Origin: Acanthosepion lycidas
Lineage: Eukaryota > Mollusca > Cephalopoda > Sepiida > Sepiidae
Direction: 5' to 3'
Assembly (NCBI GenBank): GCA_963932145.1
Contig: OZ010600.1
Span: 53,652,026-53,716,025, forward strand
DNA: 64,000 nucleotides
A model generated the notes under the pieces. It had not been told where the DNA came from. It made no database searches and saw nothing but the letters and a program-made list of their open reading frames with translations. Positions 29,966 to 41,617 of the stretch are shown piece by piece. Both the position numbers and the translations under genes were made by a program. The stretch's first letter is position 1, and each line of letters starts with the position of its first letter.

Positions 29966-30184
29966 TGCTTAATAGAGGGCGGGACATTTATTTTTTTTTA
30001 ATGAAAATTTCCAACATCCCTCTTCCCGATCTTATTAAATCCAGCCGTTTATTAATTTCGTCTTTTTTATCCTTTAAATGATTTTCCGACACCTATTTTT
30101 ATTAAGAGCCGCCAGATTGTTGCATACTGTAAAAACTGATGCAAGGATCGCCACCCCCCCACCTAATCTATGAGGACCCCCCCA
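29966..30184. other. Unassigned DNA
   Basis: Nothing recognised. Confidence 0.4.
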
Positions 30185-30335
30185 CTCTAATACATTTCAA
30201 TTTTCATAAGGAAGTATTCATATAAAATACAAATTTTATTGTAACCTAATTATGTACAATAATGGATCATATGCAATACAATTCAACTAAATTAAAAATA
30301 AATACAATGTATTTAAATGTAAAGTGAAGTTTACC
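30185..30335 (+). repeat. Dispersed repeat family D, copy 3
   Basis: TTTTCATAAGGAAGTATTCA ... ATGTACAATAATGGATCATA; uninterrupted. Confidence 0.82.
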
Positions 30336-30339
30336 TTGT

Positions 30340-30630
30340 ACCCGACCCGGAAGCCACCCGAGGACACTGTTGAGACTGGAAAGTGAGAACTGGGCAGCTC
30401 CTGCTCAAATATGACAGAAGTCTTCATTTTAGACCGGATCTGGCTCTTGTAGAGACAGAGGTGGAGGAGTCAGATACTTACTGGAGCGGTACAGGGAACA
30501 GACCATTTTAAGTGCATCTTTAGCGTTAGATCGTATGTACGAGTTCTACTTGAAGTCTGGATTGAATTTGAAGCCCAATAATCGCTCAAGGCACGGGGCC
30601 TCTCTGAGGGAACAACCATTAATCGTGATT
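30340..30630 (-). pseudogene. LINE family N RT fragment
   Basis: Minus frame reads TINGCSLREAPCLERLLGFK, FNPDFK, SNAKDAL, KMVCSLYRSSKYLTPPPLSL, SQIRSKM. This corresponds to the KYLGF...YKSQIRP.MEYC.H.W region downstream of the RT core in jockey/CR1-like LINEs. Several shifts and stops are present. It probably belongs to the same family as the 22.0 and 62.2 kb pieces. Confidence 0.72.
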
Positions 30631-31215
30631 CGTGCTAGTTCAGGGCCTAATTTGTTTTTGTGAGGCATTGAATGTAACCAGACCCCCCCACACACACACT
30701 GAGATGTTAGAGTTAGTGTGGGTCACATAAAACACTGCCCGGAGACCCTAAACACACTTTGGCCTCACAGTTGGCAGGTGGAGGGGGCCGTTGTTCATCG
30801 GCTCTAGTCAAGTGATATTTCAATTTAGAACTTTAAAAATTTAAAAGCATTGTCATAATTTTTATTCTCACAAAACTTTGTAGAACCGACTCCCAAGAAG
30901 ATGTTTCCCCTACCATTAACTTGTTAAAATCTAGAGACAAGTGTTATCTTCTCCACATATTGGGTCAAAGAGTGTCTCTTAATCTGTAATCCTGTAGTGG
31001 ATTTGACCGAGCGCCTCTTTGCTTACACCTTAATCCACGCTTATAACATAAATAGATAACCATTACAAACTTTAGTAGCATCAACTCGAAATCGCCCGAC
31101 CAAATCAAAGAAAAGGACGAATGAAATGAACGACTGGCCGTCAAAATTCGGAAGAATTTTGACATACAACTGGAGTGTAAAAGTTTTGGGAATACTGTGG
31201 ATACGGCTTGTGGAT
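30631..31215. other. Unassigned DNA
   Basis: No recognised feature; short minus frames only. Confidence 0.4.
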
Positions 31216-32520
31216 ACGGCTTTTTTCAGAAGCATATCAACTCCTTATGGGTCATTTAATGCCGGAAATTAATTTTCTTGGAAGCATTAGTATTTTCTTT
31301 TACAAAAATGTATTGCTGGTAATTTTTTTTCTTTTTTGTCAAGAATCCATTACTGGCAATTTTTATTTTCTATTTTTTTTTTTTACAAAAATGTATTTCT
31401 GCTAATTTTCTTTACTATGAAAATGCATTGATGGCAATTTTTATTTTTTTACAAAAATGTTTTTTGCTAATTTTCTGTATTATGAAAACGCATTGCTCTC
31501 AATATTTATTTTTGATCTTTATTTTTTTACAAAAATGTATTTTTGCTAATTTTCTTTACTATGAAAATGCATTGCTGGCAATTTTTTTTTTTTACAAAAA
31601 TGTATTTTTTCTAATTTTCTTTACTATGAAAATGCATTGCTGGCAATTTTTTTTTTTTTTTACAAAAATGTATTTTTGCTAATTTTCTTTACTATGAAAA
31701 TGCATTGCTGGCAATTTTTATTTTTTTACAAAAATGTATTTTTGCTAATTTTCTTTACTATGAAAATGCATTGCTGGCAATTTTTTTTTTTTTTTTACAA
31801 AAATGTATTTTTGCTAATTTTCTTTACTATGAAAATGCATTGCTGGCAATTTTTATTTTTTTACAAAAATGTATTTTTGCTAATTTTCTTTACTATGAAA
31901 ATGCATTGCTGGTAATTTTTTTTTTTTACAAGAATGTATTTTTGCTAATTTTCTTTACTATGAAAATGCATTGCTGGCAATTTTTATTTTTTTACAAAAA
32001 TGTATTTTTGCTAATTTTCTGTACTATGAAAATGCATTGCTCTCAATATTTATTTTTTATCTTTATTTTTTTACAAAAATGTATTTTTGCTAATTTTCTT
32101 TACTATGAAAATGCATTGCTGGCAATTTTTATTTTTTTACAAAAATGTATTTTTGCTAATTTTTTTTACTATGAAAAAGCATTGCTGGCAATTTTTATTT
32201 TTTTACAAAAATGTATTTTTGCTAATTTTCTTTACTATGAAAATGCATTCCTGGCATTTTTTATTTCCTATTTTTATTTATTTACATATATTTTTGCTAA
32301 TTTTTTTACCATGAAAATGTATTGCTGACATTTTTACTATAAAAATGAATGTTTATAATTTCATAGTGTTTTGATTCCAATTTTGTGGTTGGTAGGGTCA
32401 CTAACAGGTGCCTGGAAACAACAGCTATTAAGATTTGTTTCCTCACCCTTCAAAAACTCGAATATCCCGATCAGAGTTCTTGCTGTCGGATGCAGGTTAT
32501 CGTTATAGCTAGGTCTAGCG
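31216..32520 (+). mobile_element. Composite retroelement (family K), copy with 1-kb minisatellite
   Basis: Head AGCATATCAACTCCTTATGG at 31231, TTTAATGCCGGAAATTAATT, an expanded interior, then ACTAACAGGTGCCTGGAAAC, CCCGATCAGAGTTCTTGCTG and GATGCAGGTTATCGTTATAG. Same block order as 61.41-61.98 kb. Left boundary approximate. Confidence 0.8.
31291..32340 (+). repeat. ~68-bp minisatellite (AAAATGCATTGCTGGCAATT)
   Basis: About 15 units pairing ACAAAAATGTATTTTTGCTA with ACTATGAAAATGCATTGCTGGC. The frames over it (FFYKNVFLLIFFTMKMHCWQ) are repeat translations. In the 61.4 kb copy the same segment is only 2-3 short units. Confidence 0.93.
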
Positions 32521-32569
32521 TTGATAGAAAAAAAATGATAAAAGTTGACGGAGACCTAAACAGTGAAAA

Positions 32570-32865
32570 GTCTGAAACAGTGCCAGACTACGAAGATGGA
32601 GAAATTTATCGGCTCGATGGTGCCCCTTGCCAGACATTACGTGCAGAAAGGTTTCTTGTGGAAAAAGATGTTCAACTTTTGGAAGACTGGCCAAGCACAA
32701 ATTCTTACTTTCAATATAATTAAATCATTGTGGTAGGAACTGAAGAAACAAGTGCTCCAACGAAAAAAAAAAATGGAATCTCCAGGACTTTTGGTATTCC
32801 TGCCAAGAAGAATGGGAAAAAATCCCAATGACAACATTATATGCGTAATATTTTTATGTATGAAT
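32570..32865 (+). pseudogene. Tc1-like transposase C-terminal fragment
   Basis: Plus frame reads YRLDGAPCQTLRAERFLVEK, DVQLLEDWPS; then in a second frame NIIKSLW and ELKKQVLQRKKK; then EEWEKIPMTTLY in a third. This is the C-terminal catalytic part of Tc1/mariner DD34E transposases: the second D is kept in LDGAPC, but the glutamate of NPIENLW is K here. Two frameshifts. No TIRs found nearby. Confidence 0.82.
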
Positions 32866-32870
32866 GTAAC

Positions 32871-32975
32871 GAACAGTTCGAATTCCAGTCGGGCTCGTTG
32901 CATTCACTTTCGCGCAAATATCCTTGGGAAAGGCATAGATCCATCTTTTCTCCCCCGCTACCGTGAGCTATGAGT
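32871..32975 (+). mobile_element. SINE family A, 5'-truncated
   Basis: GTTCGAATTCCAGTCGGGCT, CTTGGGAAAGGCATAGATCC; no head and no tail. Confidence 0.75.
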
Positions 32976-33526
32976 TGAATATTTAGCTAAAGTGCGGATA
33001 ATTTTTGACTTACCCTCGTAATTAAACGTATTAATTTTACTTATTAATAATTAAATTTACTGTTTTACTTATTAATAATTAAAATAAATATTTAACTATT
33101 ATTTTATCATTATTTACTCTTTTTATTGCATGAAATATTTTCTCTTACCTATATTTTGACCAAATAAATTAAACACGGAGGAAAAGTAATTAGAATCTAT
33201 TTCCTACGAGAGGTTTTATTTCGATTTCAATATAAGGAGAAAAATTAAATCGAACATTTTATATTTTTTCCATTTCTTTTCTATCTTTCAACACCTATTC
33301 ACAATAAAAAGAATTCGCTAAAAACAAGGTGAGATGTGCAAAAAGTAATTATCTTAGAATTAAAAAACAACTCCAAACTTACACATTACTTCATGCAACA
33401 ATTATAAAACAAAATAGTCTTAAAAGGGGAAGGCTTCAGCTAGAGAAAAGAGATTTACAATTCTAAAGTTCAAATTAAGAACAAATATTGAATGACACAA
33501 TGATTTAGCAATGGAACTGTTCCAAC
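32976..33526. other. Unassigned AT-rich DNA
   Basis: Includes imperfect TTACTTATTAATAATTAAAT duplicates near 33040-33085; no gene. Confidence 0.45.

Positions 33527-33592
<66 letters not shown>
33527..33592. repeat. (AAT)n microsatellite
   Basis: Pure AAT tract of about 65 bp. Confidence 0.96.
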
Positions 33593-33593
<1 letters not shown>

Positions 33594-33764
33594 TTTTCTC
33601 TTATTCCATTTCTTTACCTATTTTTCAATTACTTACTCTAAGTTTCATTAGCCATGAAAGTCTTTTTTTCTAATCCGCTATTAATCTATGCTTGACTCAG
33701 GTGAATGAAACTTTTTTTTTTAACGGAAGGCTAAATTTAAATGAATCCTTGCCTAGTCCATGGT

Positions 33765-36340
33765 TTTTATAGATGTTTTTCGATTAAAAATCTATGAAGG
33801 TTATATCTATTTTAATAAGTAAAAAAACGTTCTTTCAATAGATATTTTGCTTTCTCCTATTAAAAATCTATGAAGGTTACATCTAATTTACTAAGTAAAA
33901 GACTATATTTAAATAGATGAAGGTTATATGCTTTCTGCTATTAAAAATCTATGAAGGTTACATCTATTTTACCGAAGAAAAACATTCTTTAAATAGATTT
34001 TATGCTTTCTCCTATTAAAAATCTAGCAAGAATACATCTATTTTACTAAGTAAAAAACTTTCTTTCAATAGATTTTATGCTTTGTCCTATTAAAAATCTA
34101 TGAAGGTTATATCTATTTTTCTAATAAAAAACTTTCTTTAAATAGATATTATGCTTTCTCCTATTAAATATCTATGAAGTTTACATCTATTTAACTAAGT
34201 AAAAAAACTTTCTTTCAATAGATTTTCTGCTTTATCCTATAAAAATCCATGAATGTTACCTCTATATTACTAAGTAAAACACTTTCTGTAAATATATTTT
34301 TGCTTTCATCTATTAAAAACCTATGAAGGTAACATCTATCTTACTAAGTAAAAAACTTTCTTTAAATATATTTTTTTATTTTCACCTATTAAAAATCTAT
34401 GAACTTTACATCAATTTTACTGATTAAAAAAACTTTCTTTAAATTGATTTTATGCTTTCTCCTATTAAAAATCTATGAAGTTTGAATCTATTTTACTAAG
34501 TAAAAAACATTCTTTAAATAGATTTTACGCTTTCTCCTATTAAAAATGTATAAAATTTACATGTATTGTACTAAGTAAAAATTTTCTTTAAATAGATATT
34601 AAGCTTTCTCCTATTAAAAATCTATGAACGTTACATCTATTTCACTAAGTAAAAAACTTTCTTTAAATAGATTGTATGCTTTCTCCTATTAAAAATCTAT
34701 GAAGTGTACGTCTATTTCACTAATTAAAAAACTTTATTTAAATAGATATTATGCTTTCTTCTATTACAAATCTATGAATGTTACATCTATTTACTAAGTA
34801 AAAAACATTCTTTATATAGATTTTACGCTTTCTCCTATTAATAATGTTTGAATGTTACATCGATTGTACTAAGTAAACAACTTTCTTTAAATAGATTTTA
34901 TGGTTTCTCCTATTAAAAATTTATGAAGTTTACATCTATTTTACTAAGTAAAAAACATTCTTTAAATAGATTTTATTCTACTCCCTATTAAAAATCTATG
35001 AAGTTTACGTCTATTTTACTAAGTAAAAAAACTTTCTTTAAATGGATTCCATGCTTTCTCCGATTAAAAATCTATGATGGTTCCATCTATTTTATTATGT
35101 AAAAAACATTTTTAAATAGATTTTACGCTTTCTCCTATTAATAATGTTTGAATGTTACATCGATTGTACTAAGTAAACCACTTTCTTTAAATAGATATTA
35201 TGGTTTCTCCTATTAATAATCTATGAAATTTACATCTATTTTACTAAGTAAAAAAACTTTCTTTAAATAGATTTTATGCTTTCTCCTATTAAAAATCTAT
35301 GAAGTTTACATGTAATTTACTAAGTAAAAAGACTTTCTTTAAATAGATTTCATGATATTTCCTGTTAAAAATCTATGAATGTTACATCTATTTTACTAAG
35401 TGAAAAAACTTTCTTTAAATAGATTTTATGCTTTGTCTTATTAAAAATCTATGAAGGTTACCTCTTTTTTACTAATGAAAAAACTTTCTTTCAATAGATT
35501 TTATGCTTTCTCCTATTAATAATCTATTAAGGTTACATGTATTTTGCTAAGTAAAAAACTTTCTTTAAATAGATTTTATGTTTTCTCCTATTAAATATCT
35601 ATGAATTTTCCATCTATTTTACTAAGTAATAAACTTTCTTTTAACAGATTTTACGCTTTGTGCTATTAAAAATCTATGAAGGTTACATCTATTTTACTAA
35701 GGAAAAAACTGACTTTCAATAGATTTTATGCTTTGTCTTATTAAAAATCTATGAAGTTTACACTTATTTTACTAAACAGAAGTCCGGGTGTTTTTAAATA
35801 TAACTTGCTATACTTTTTTGCATTGAAGCCTATATAGGTTACATATATTTTACTGCGCAGAAAACTGGATTATCTAAATAGATTTTTTGTTTTTTATTCC
35901 TATTAAAAATATATGAAGCATACATCTGCATTATTAAGTAAAAAAGGGAAATTTTTAATAGATTTTACGTTTTTTTTCGAATTAAAATCTATGTAGGTTA
36001 CATCTATTTTACTAAGCAGATGCCTTTTTTTTAAGATTTATCATTTTTCTATCGATAACTTACGTACATTACACCTATTTTGATAAGAATAGAACTATTC
36101 TTGTTAGATTTTATGCTTTTTTCCAATTGTTCGGTAAAGGTTCGATCTATTTTACTAAGTCAAAAATTGGGTGTTTTTTAAAAGATGTGCTTTTATCCAT
36201 TTAAATTTTATGGAGGTTGCATCTATTTTGCTAAGCAGAATAAGTTTTTTTTTATAGAATTTATGATGTTGTTCCTTAAAACTCTATGTAGATTACATCG
36301 GTTTTACAAACTATTTTTTTTTAAAGATTTATCATTTTTT
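33765..36340. repeat. ~75-bp AT-rich satellite, ~34 diverged units
   Basis: Unit order: TTTCTTTAAATAGATTTTAT, GCTTTCTCCTATTAAAAATC, TATGAAGGTTACATCTATTT, TACTAAGTAAAAAAC. Units decay to the right, barely recognisable past 35.8 kb. No coding content and no TE ends seen. Confidence 0.93.
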
Positions 36341-36585
36341 TCTATTCAAGTTTAAAAGTCTTTAAACTTCGTGCTTTTAAAAACGGTGTGTCAAATGGAC
36401 TGCTTTTTGCTCTTGAGAATTTCCAACAAAAGTGTTAAACACTCTTTACTTTATAAAAACTAACAGCATTGCATTAAAATTAATGCAATGCAATATATAT
36501 CATTTATTAATTTATAAAGAAATAAATACGAAAATAATTTTTTATTTCTAAATTTATAGACATTTACTAAATGTAGAACCCGAAT
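36341..36585. other. Unassigned AT-rich DNA
   Basis: Nothing recognised. Confidence 0.4.
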
Positions 36586-36835
36586 AGGAGAAAATATGTG
36601 TTATAGAGCAGCAGGCCCTCGAGAGAGACTCTTCCCCAGAGGGGAAAGCTCGCTTGAGGACTCTTTTCAGGAGACACACTTTGTTGGCGATGTTGATGCT
36701 CGTGTACTGTCTAGCAAATTTGTTGTCTAGTGAGTATACGGGGTGGGAGGTGTTTCCTTGCTGGTTAAACGTAGCCGGGGGTGGAGGACATTGTCCATCT
36801 CAATGCGGGGGCGGTGGCGGTGGCGGTTAATCGTG
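36586..36835 (+). repeat. Direct repeat flanking gag-like pseudogene, short copy (250 bp)
   Basis: Identical by eye to 38385-38468 joined to 38819-38984. The 350 bp in between are absent here. Confidence 0.9.
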
Positions 36836-37200
36836 CAGAGAGTTCGACAAGTCAGCCCGAATCGCCTGAAGCGGCAGATCTGGACTGAGTCAGATGAAAC
36901 CAAGAACTGGCCTATTCATTGATTAGAAAAAAAATCTCAGCATGAATTTGTCTGTGTCTGTTGATAAATTGGCGAAGGGAAAGTGTTTTGCTTTAATTCC
37001 AAGGATTAACTTATTTTTGAACATGTCCATTTTGAATTTTGAGGACAGTCAATGTAAGCGCGTCCAAACTTTTTGTCCACGTTTTTTTTCCATCTGCCTC
37101 TTTGCCATTGTTTATTTTTAATCTTTGCTGTATTTGATATTTTGGTGTCATTTGGCTGCGGATGAAATGGTCGAGTCTGCCTTGCGCCTGGAACAATCAG
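36836..37200. other. Unassigned, probably upstream part of gag/ORF1-like element
   Basis: Short minus frame at 37011-37196; no domain recognised. Confidence 0.35.
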
Positions 37201-38280
37201 CGCCCATCCCTAAGCATTGACGGCAAACAGGCTCCCAAGAACGGGTTTGAATATTAACTGGAGGTGCGTGAAAAGCACCAACATTTTATCGCAGGGAATG
37301 AGATTCTGATCATTCCTTCTGCCTTGGAAGCAATTACCAAAAGGACAATTTCCCTGCTGACATCAGATGTGAAAACCAGGAAGTTTTGGGGTGTTAACAG
37401 GGAAGGATCGAAAAAGGTTCTAAAAAAAATCTCAAAATTGTTGTGGGCAAAGAGAGCAAATACATTGTCGGACATCCTGCCGATGTATGAAGAAAAGGCG
37501 AGATCGGTGAGGATGCAAACCAAGTATATGATCACCGGAAGGACCAAATTCATTTGGCATGGCTGCTCATGGATGTAGAGGAGGAAAATGTAGGTGCCTT
37601 CTTCACAAAGTATGTGCAAGTTGAGGAGGTCGCCTCAGTGACTTGCAAAGCAAGCATTGTCACCGGAGATATCCTCCTGCAAGTGACAATGTCCCGCAAG
37701 TATTATTTAGAGATACCTGACACCTTAACTTGTGGTAGTCGAACGATTCTCGTCATCGTGAAAAGTCGTCAACCCCACTACCGGTCCTATGGCGCCACGG
37801 GACACCTGTAAAAGATGTGCCACGGAAAGACCCCGATGCCAACACATGTCCGGACAAGCCCTAAATGGTCTCAGCGGATGGAAAGAAAGGGACAAAAGGC
37901 TGCAATCAGTCCTCCCCAGCAGAATGTCCTACAGTCCAAGAATCAGTCAACTACAACAAAAGCAACAGCAACAGCATTAACAACACCAGTCACAACAGCA
38001 GCAACAACAATATCAGCTTTAACATGAGCTGCCAAAAGACCAACAACAACAGCAGCAACTCGAGCATCTGCAGGAGTTTCCTCAACTGGACTTGTATAAG
38101 GAGGTGGAGGAGATGTCTCCATTCCAGTCTTTCTCTTCGAAAAGGGGGAGGGTGGATGAAAAGGAAGCGGAAGAAAAAAGTAACAAAAAGGAAAAGCGGG
38201 CTGGACGAAACAGGGCGAAGAGGGCCATGGACAAACCAAGACCCAATCCGCCCCTCCTTCGCTGGAAAGGACGGGAATGA
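37200..38280 (+). pseudogene. Retroelement gag/ORF1-like pseudogene with CCHC remnant
   Basis: Plus frames in order: KHQHFIAGNEILIIPSALEA (37274), SKKVLKKISKLLWAKRANTL, MYEEKARSV; after a frameshift near 37560, DVEEENVGAFFTKYVQVEEV and TCKASIVTGDILLQVTMSRK (an RRM-like fold of retroelement ORF1/gag proteins); and RQPHYRSYGATGHL-stop-KMC at 37770-37820. The last is a CCHC zinc knuckle with both first cysteines replaced by Tyr and a stop before the last Cys. A Gln/Ser/Thr-rich low-complexity region follows. The class (Tx1/L1-like ORF1 or LTR gag) is unresolved. Confidence 0.7.
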
Positions 38281-38384
38281 CGGATAGAAAAAGTAACCCA
38301 GGGAGCCCCCTCTTTTCCTTTTCTAGGGATCCATCATCTGCCTCTTCGAACCCATCCCACAATAGAAAAAGTCATTCCCCAAGC

Positions 38385-38984
38385 AGGAGAAAATATGTGT
38401 TATAGAGCAGCAGGCCCTCGAGAGAGACTCTTCCCCAGAGGGGAAAGCTCGCTTGAGGACTCTTTTCAAATGTACCTCCGTCAATGGAAGAGCACAAGAA
38501 TTTCCCGGCATTTTCTGGCTGCCGCCAAGGACGCTTTCCCTACACTCCAGATGGCTCAAGTTCAGTCACCTGGGCTGAAAAATATCCAATATGTTCTAAG
38601 AGAGCCCCAGTGTTGCTCCACCCTACAGTATAGAGGTTTCTCAAACTAACATTCCCTACGGGCGTCGGTAGGATTGTCCGACGTGCGCTCTGGGAGCCTA
38701 GGACAATCCGTCGGGGGTCCTTACCTCCGCAAATTTCCGTCTCAGGGGGTTTCTTGAAAAATGTCCCTCAACTGCTTCGTAATCTCTTGTTCTTCCGCGT
38801 AGATGTGGCCGCGGACCAGGAGACACACTTTGTTGGCGATGTTGATGCTCGTGTACTGTCTAGCAAATTTGTTGTCTAGTGAGTATACGGGGTGGGAGGT
38901 GTTTCCTTGCTGGTTAAACGTAGCCGGGGGTGGAGGACATTGTCCATCTCAATGCGGGGGCGGTGGCGGTGGCGGTTAATCGTG
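38385..38984 (+). repeat. Direct repeat flanking gag-like pseudogene, long copy (600 bp)
   Basis: Contains 350 bp (38469-38818) missing from the first copy. Includes an inverted GGATTGTCCGACG/CCGTCGG-like stretch near 38670-38715 and GGCGGT repeats near 38957-38975. LTR-like placement but no TG...CA ends or primer site identified. Confidence 0.85.
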
Positions 38985-39030
38985 ACTGATATTGCCCTGA
39001 ACAGTAGTTAGTTTCAGATACTTGCGGTTT

Positions 39031-39660
39031 ACTAAGAATAGGAAGTTGTGGAGAGTCATGATCAAAATAGGAAGTTGTGGAGGGTCATGATCAAAATATC
39101 TTGTGTAAATGGATAGCAGAACAGGGAATAGGAAGGATAGTGAAAAAGACAAAACTTACTAATTGCTACAAATGATAGGAAACCATGGAGAGCCATGATC
39201 TAGCTACCTAACAAGCTTATCTAAATAGTTGGCAGAACAAGGAGTGGGAAGGATTGTGAAAAGACAAAAATTACTAAGAGTTATAATGGATAGGAAATCG
39301 TCGAGAGCCATGATCAACCTAAATAACAAACTTGTGCAAATGGATGGAGAACAGGAAGCGGGAAGGATAGTGAAAAGACAAACCTTACTAAGAGTTAGAA
39401 AGGATAGGAAGTTGTGGAGAGCCATGATCAACATACCTAAGAAGTTTGTGTAATTGGATGGCAGAGCAGGAATTGGGGGGGATAGTGAAAAGACAAACCT
39501 TACTAAGAGCTACAAAGGATAGGAAGTCGTGGAGAGATATGATCAACATACCCAACAAACTTGTGTAAATTTAAAGTAAGTGAGTGAGAAGGATAGTAAA
39601 AATGTAAATTTTGCTAAGAGCTAGAAAGGAGAGGAAATTGTGGAGAGCTATAATCGCGCA
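39031..39660 (+). repeat. ~110-bp tandem array of a LINE C-terminal coding segment
   Basis: Five to six units. One frame reads MAEQGVGRIVKRQKLLRV, MDRKSSRAMIN; other units read GRIVKRQTLLRVRKDRKLWRAMIN. This is the W..EQ.(G)..GR..K.Q.LLRA..DRKLWRAMI end of CR1/RTE-like LINE proteins (family R). Units end in ATGATCAACATACCTAACAA-type sequence. Frames are interrupted, so not a gene. Confidence 0.85.
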
Positions 39661-40065
39661 CGTTATGAAAGGACTCAGCAGCACATAATAGAGAGAGTAG
39701 GTTGATCTAGAGAAAGTGCGTTGAACAGGGATGACGTTCGCAGCGTCTTACAATGATACATTTTAAGATACCTACACTCCTTATATTATTTACATACTGT
39801 CTATTGTTCTAATCTTTGTGGTTGATATCACGGTCGGTCGAAATTCGTAGAAGGTTACCCTGCCTCGACTAGCACCTGATGGACGATGGATGCAGAACGG
39901 CGCCTAAATGTCGTGGTACCATGATAAAAAATGATCATGGTACCACGATAAAAGCTGATATTAACGTAAAATCAGCTGTTTTAACAGAGGACGGAAAGTT
40001 CGACACTGATATCAGAAAGGTGAATTGGAATAGCGAAAGATGCCTTCCAAAAAGCTAATCAAAGT
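39661..40065. other. LINE-R 3' UTR-like sequence, then unassigned
   Basis: 39690-39775 (GAAAGTGCGTTGAACAGGGA, CATTTTAAGATACCTAC) parallels 41020-41105 downstream of the other LINE-R piece. GATCATGGTACCACGATAAA-type short repeats lie near 39910-39950. Confidence 0.5.
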
Positions 40066-40372
40066 ATCTCTCAGTTATGTGCCATGCGTGATACACGCTT
40101 AAGCGATCATGTATCTTTTGATATATAACTGACGAGGCAGATTTTTTTTCTCGCAGTAGCTTGCCATTTCTTTCTGCGGTATACCAGTTGCCATCCAAGG
40201 CTATAGAACCCGGTCTGTCCTGCTATTTACCCATAGCTGGAGGGAGAAGAAGAGGATTCATAACTTTTTCTATGATATAAGTGAATGTAATGGATTCGAA
40301 TGGAATTCGAACTCGGCTCTCTGATTCCTCAGTCCGAGCCGCTATCTATTACTCCACCTAAAAGAAACTGAA
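40066..40372 (-). mobile_element. SINE family A, near full-length, minus
   Basis: Minus strand: head with GGAATCAGAGAGCCGAGTTC (B box near 40310), body, CTATGGGTAAATAG..., and tail through AAGCGTGTATCACGCATGGC. Matches 50.50-50.90 kb. Confidence 0.86.
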
Positions 40373-40830
40373 AAATTTCGTTAGCAACAAAGAGTATCAA
40401 ACTCTTCTGTAATATAAATCCTCCTATACGCCAGTGAATGATGGACAATCTCTTCAAAGAAGAGACGTGAAGCAACGGAAATGTGGTTCTACAGAAGGAT
40501 GCTGAGAATGTCATGGACCGAACAAGTGAGAAACGTCGAAGTTTTATAGAAAATCGAGACGAAAAGGGCGCCTATATTTAACATCAGAAAGAGGCAGTTG
40601 GAATTTCTAGGTCACATAATGAGTAAGGTGGGCTTAGAGAGTCACAGATCGGATTGAATGCAGGAGGAACAGAAGAAAATAACGCATAACATACTTGACT
40701 ATATGGATGTCGGAACAAGGTTTAGAAAAAATGGCAAAAAGACAAGATTTATTAAGAGCTAAGAAGGAGGAGAAGCTATGGAGAACCATGATCGCAACGC
40801 TCTGAACGAACACGGTACACAAACTAGTAT
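40373..40830 (+). pseudogene. LINE family R, RT C-terminal fragment
   Basis: Pieced plus frames: LLYASE/MMDNLFKE, RREATEMWFYRRMLRMSWTE, QVRNVEVL, NIRKRQLEFLGHIMSKVGLE and LLRAKKEEKLWRTMIA. This is the typical ...ATEMWF.RRMLRISWT...KRQL.FLGH..R...LE... region of non-LTR elements. Many shifts and stops. Its 3' UTR-like end recurs at 41.02-41.10 kb. Confidence 0.82.
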
Positions 40831-41617
40831 TAATGTAGATGACAACTGCTCGTCTCTGAAATTCAGAGAAAAACCTGTACTCATTTTAAATACATTTGTT
40901 CGTTTACTATGTCTCTATTACTTTTTGTCTTCCTATAGCTTGGCGTTTAAGATCGACCTCCAAACAATGCGATTCGACAAGTGTCAGATGATCATTTGAG
41001 AAAATTTATTACACGTCGAGAGCAAAAGAGAAAGTGTTGAATAGGGATTAATTTTGCGCTCTGGGCTCAAATTGTCCGAATAAAGCACCACTTTAAGACA
41101 CCTGATCATATTAACAGATAATAATCCGTTTGTGTACGAAGCGTCGGGCAGGTGTTTGCCAGTTTAAGTTAACCAGGCAGAACATGGAACATTGTAGATA
41201 ATGGTAACGCTAAACGGTTGTTTTCCTCGTGTGACGTCAGAAAAGGTCATTGTCTATAATAACAAAAATCGTTTATGCTTGCTTTGTAGTGATTAGGGCA
41301 CGTAAGAACTGTTCAAATGCTCTTCAGCATGAGGTTTTGGATATTGATTTATCCATTATCAAGATCCAAGCATTAATCTTTAAGAACAAAGATGGGATTA
41401 TAGACATTAATTTAATCGCGAAACACAGAAACGAAGTTATTTGAGCAGAATGTATCCGTCTGTTGTTAAATAGATTTTAAACCACAGTAACTTAATTCAA
41501 ATTCTTATTAAAATATGGAGTCGATCAGCAACATTTGAATATATTTGAATATACAAAAAACTATTGACCTTTGTATAGTAATGATCATAGTAAAATTAAT
41601 TGTTTCCATACAGGAAA
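40831..41617. other. Unassigned; LINE-R tail at 41015-41105
   Basis: GAGAAAGTGTTGAATAGGGA and CACTTTAAGACACCTGATC match the LINE-R 3' end. The rest, including a 64-codon plus frame at 41250, shows no domain. Confidence 0.45.

Noticed and set aside
31428..32328. 207-codon hydrophobic frames resembling a membrane protein
   Set aside because: Produced by T-rich 68-bp repeat units; the hydrophobicity reflects TTT/ATT content only.
37865..38287. Gln/Asn-rich open frames after the zinc-knuckle region as a separate gene
   Set aside because: Three overlapping frames over a CAA/CAG-rich stretch directly downstream of the gag-like pseudogene; most simply its low-complexity tail.
36586..38984. A complete LTR retrotransposon
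   Set aside because: The direct repeats lack TG...CA ends, a primer-binding site and any pol; only a gag/ORF1-like region is present.
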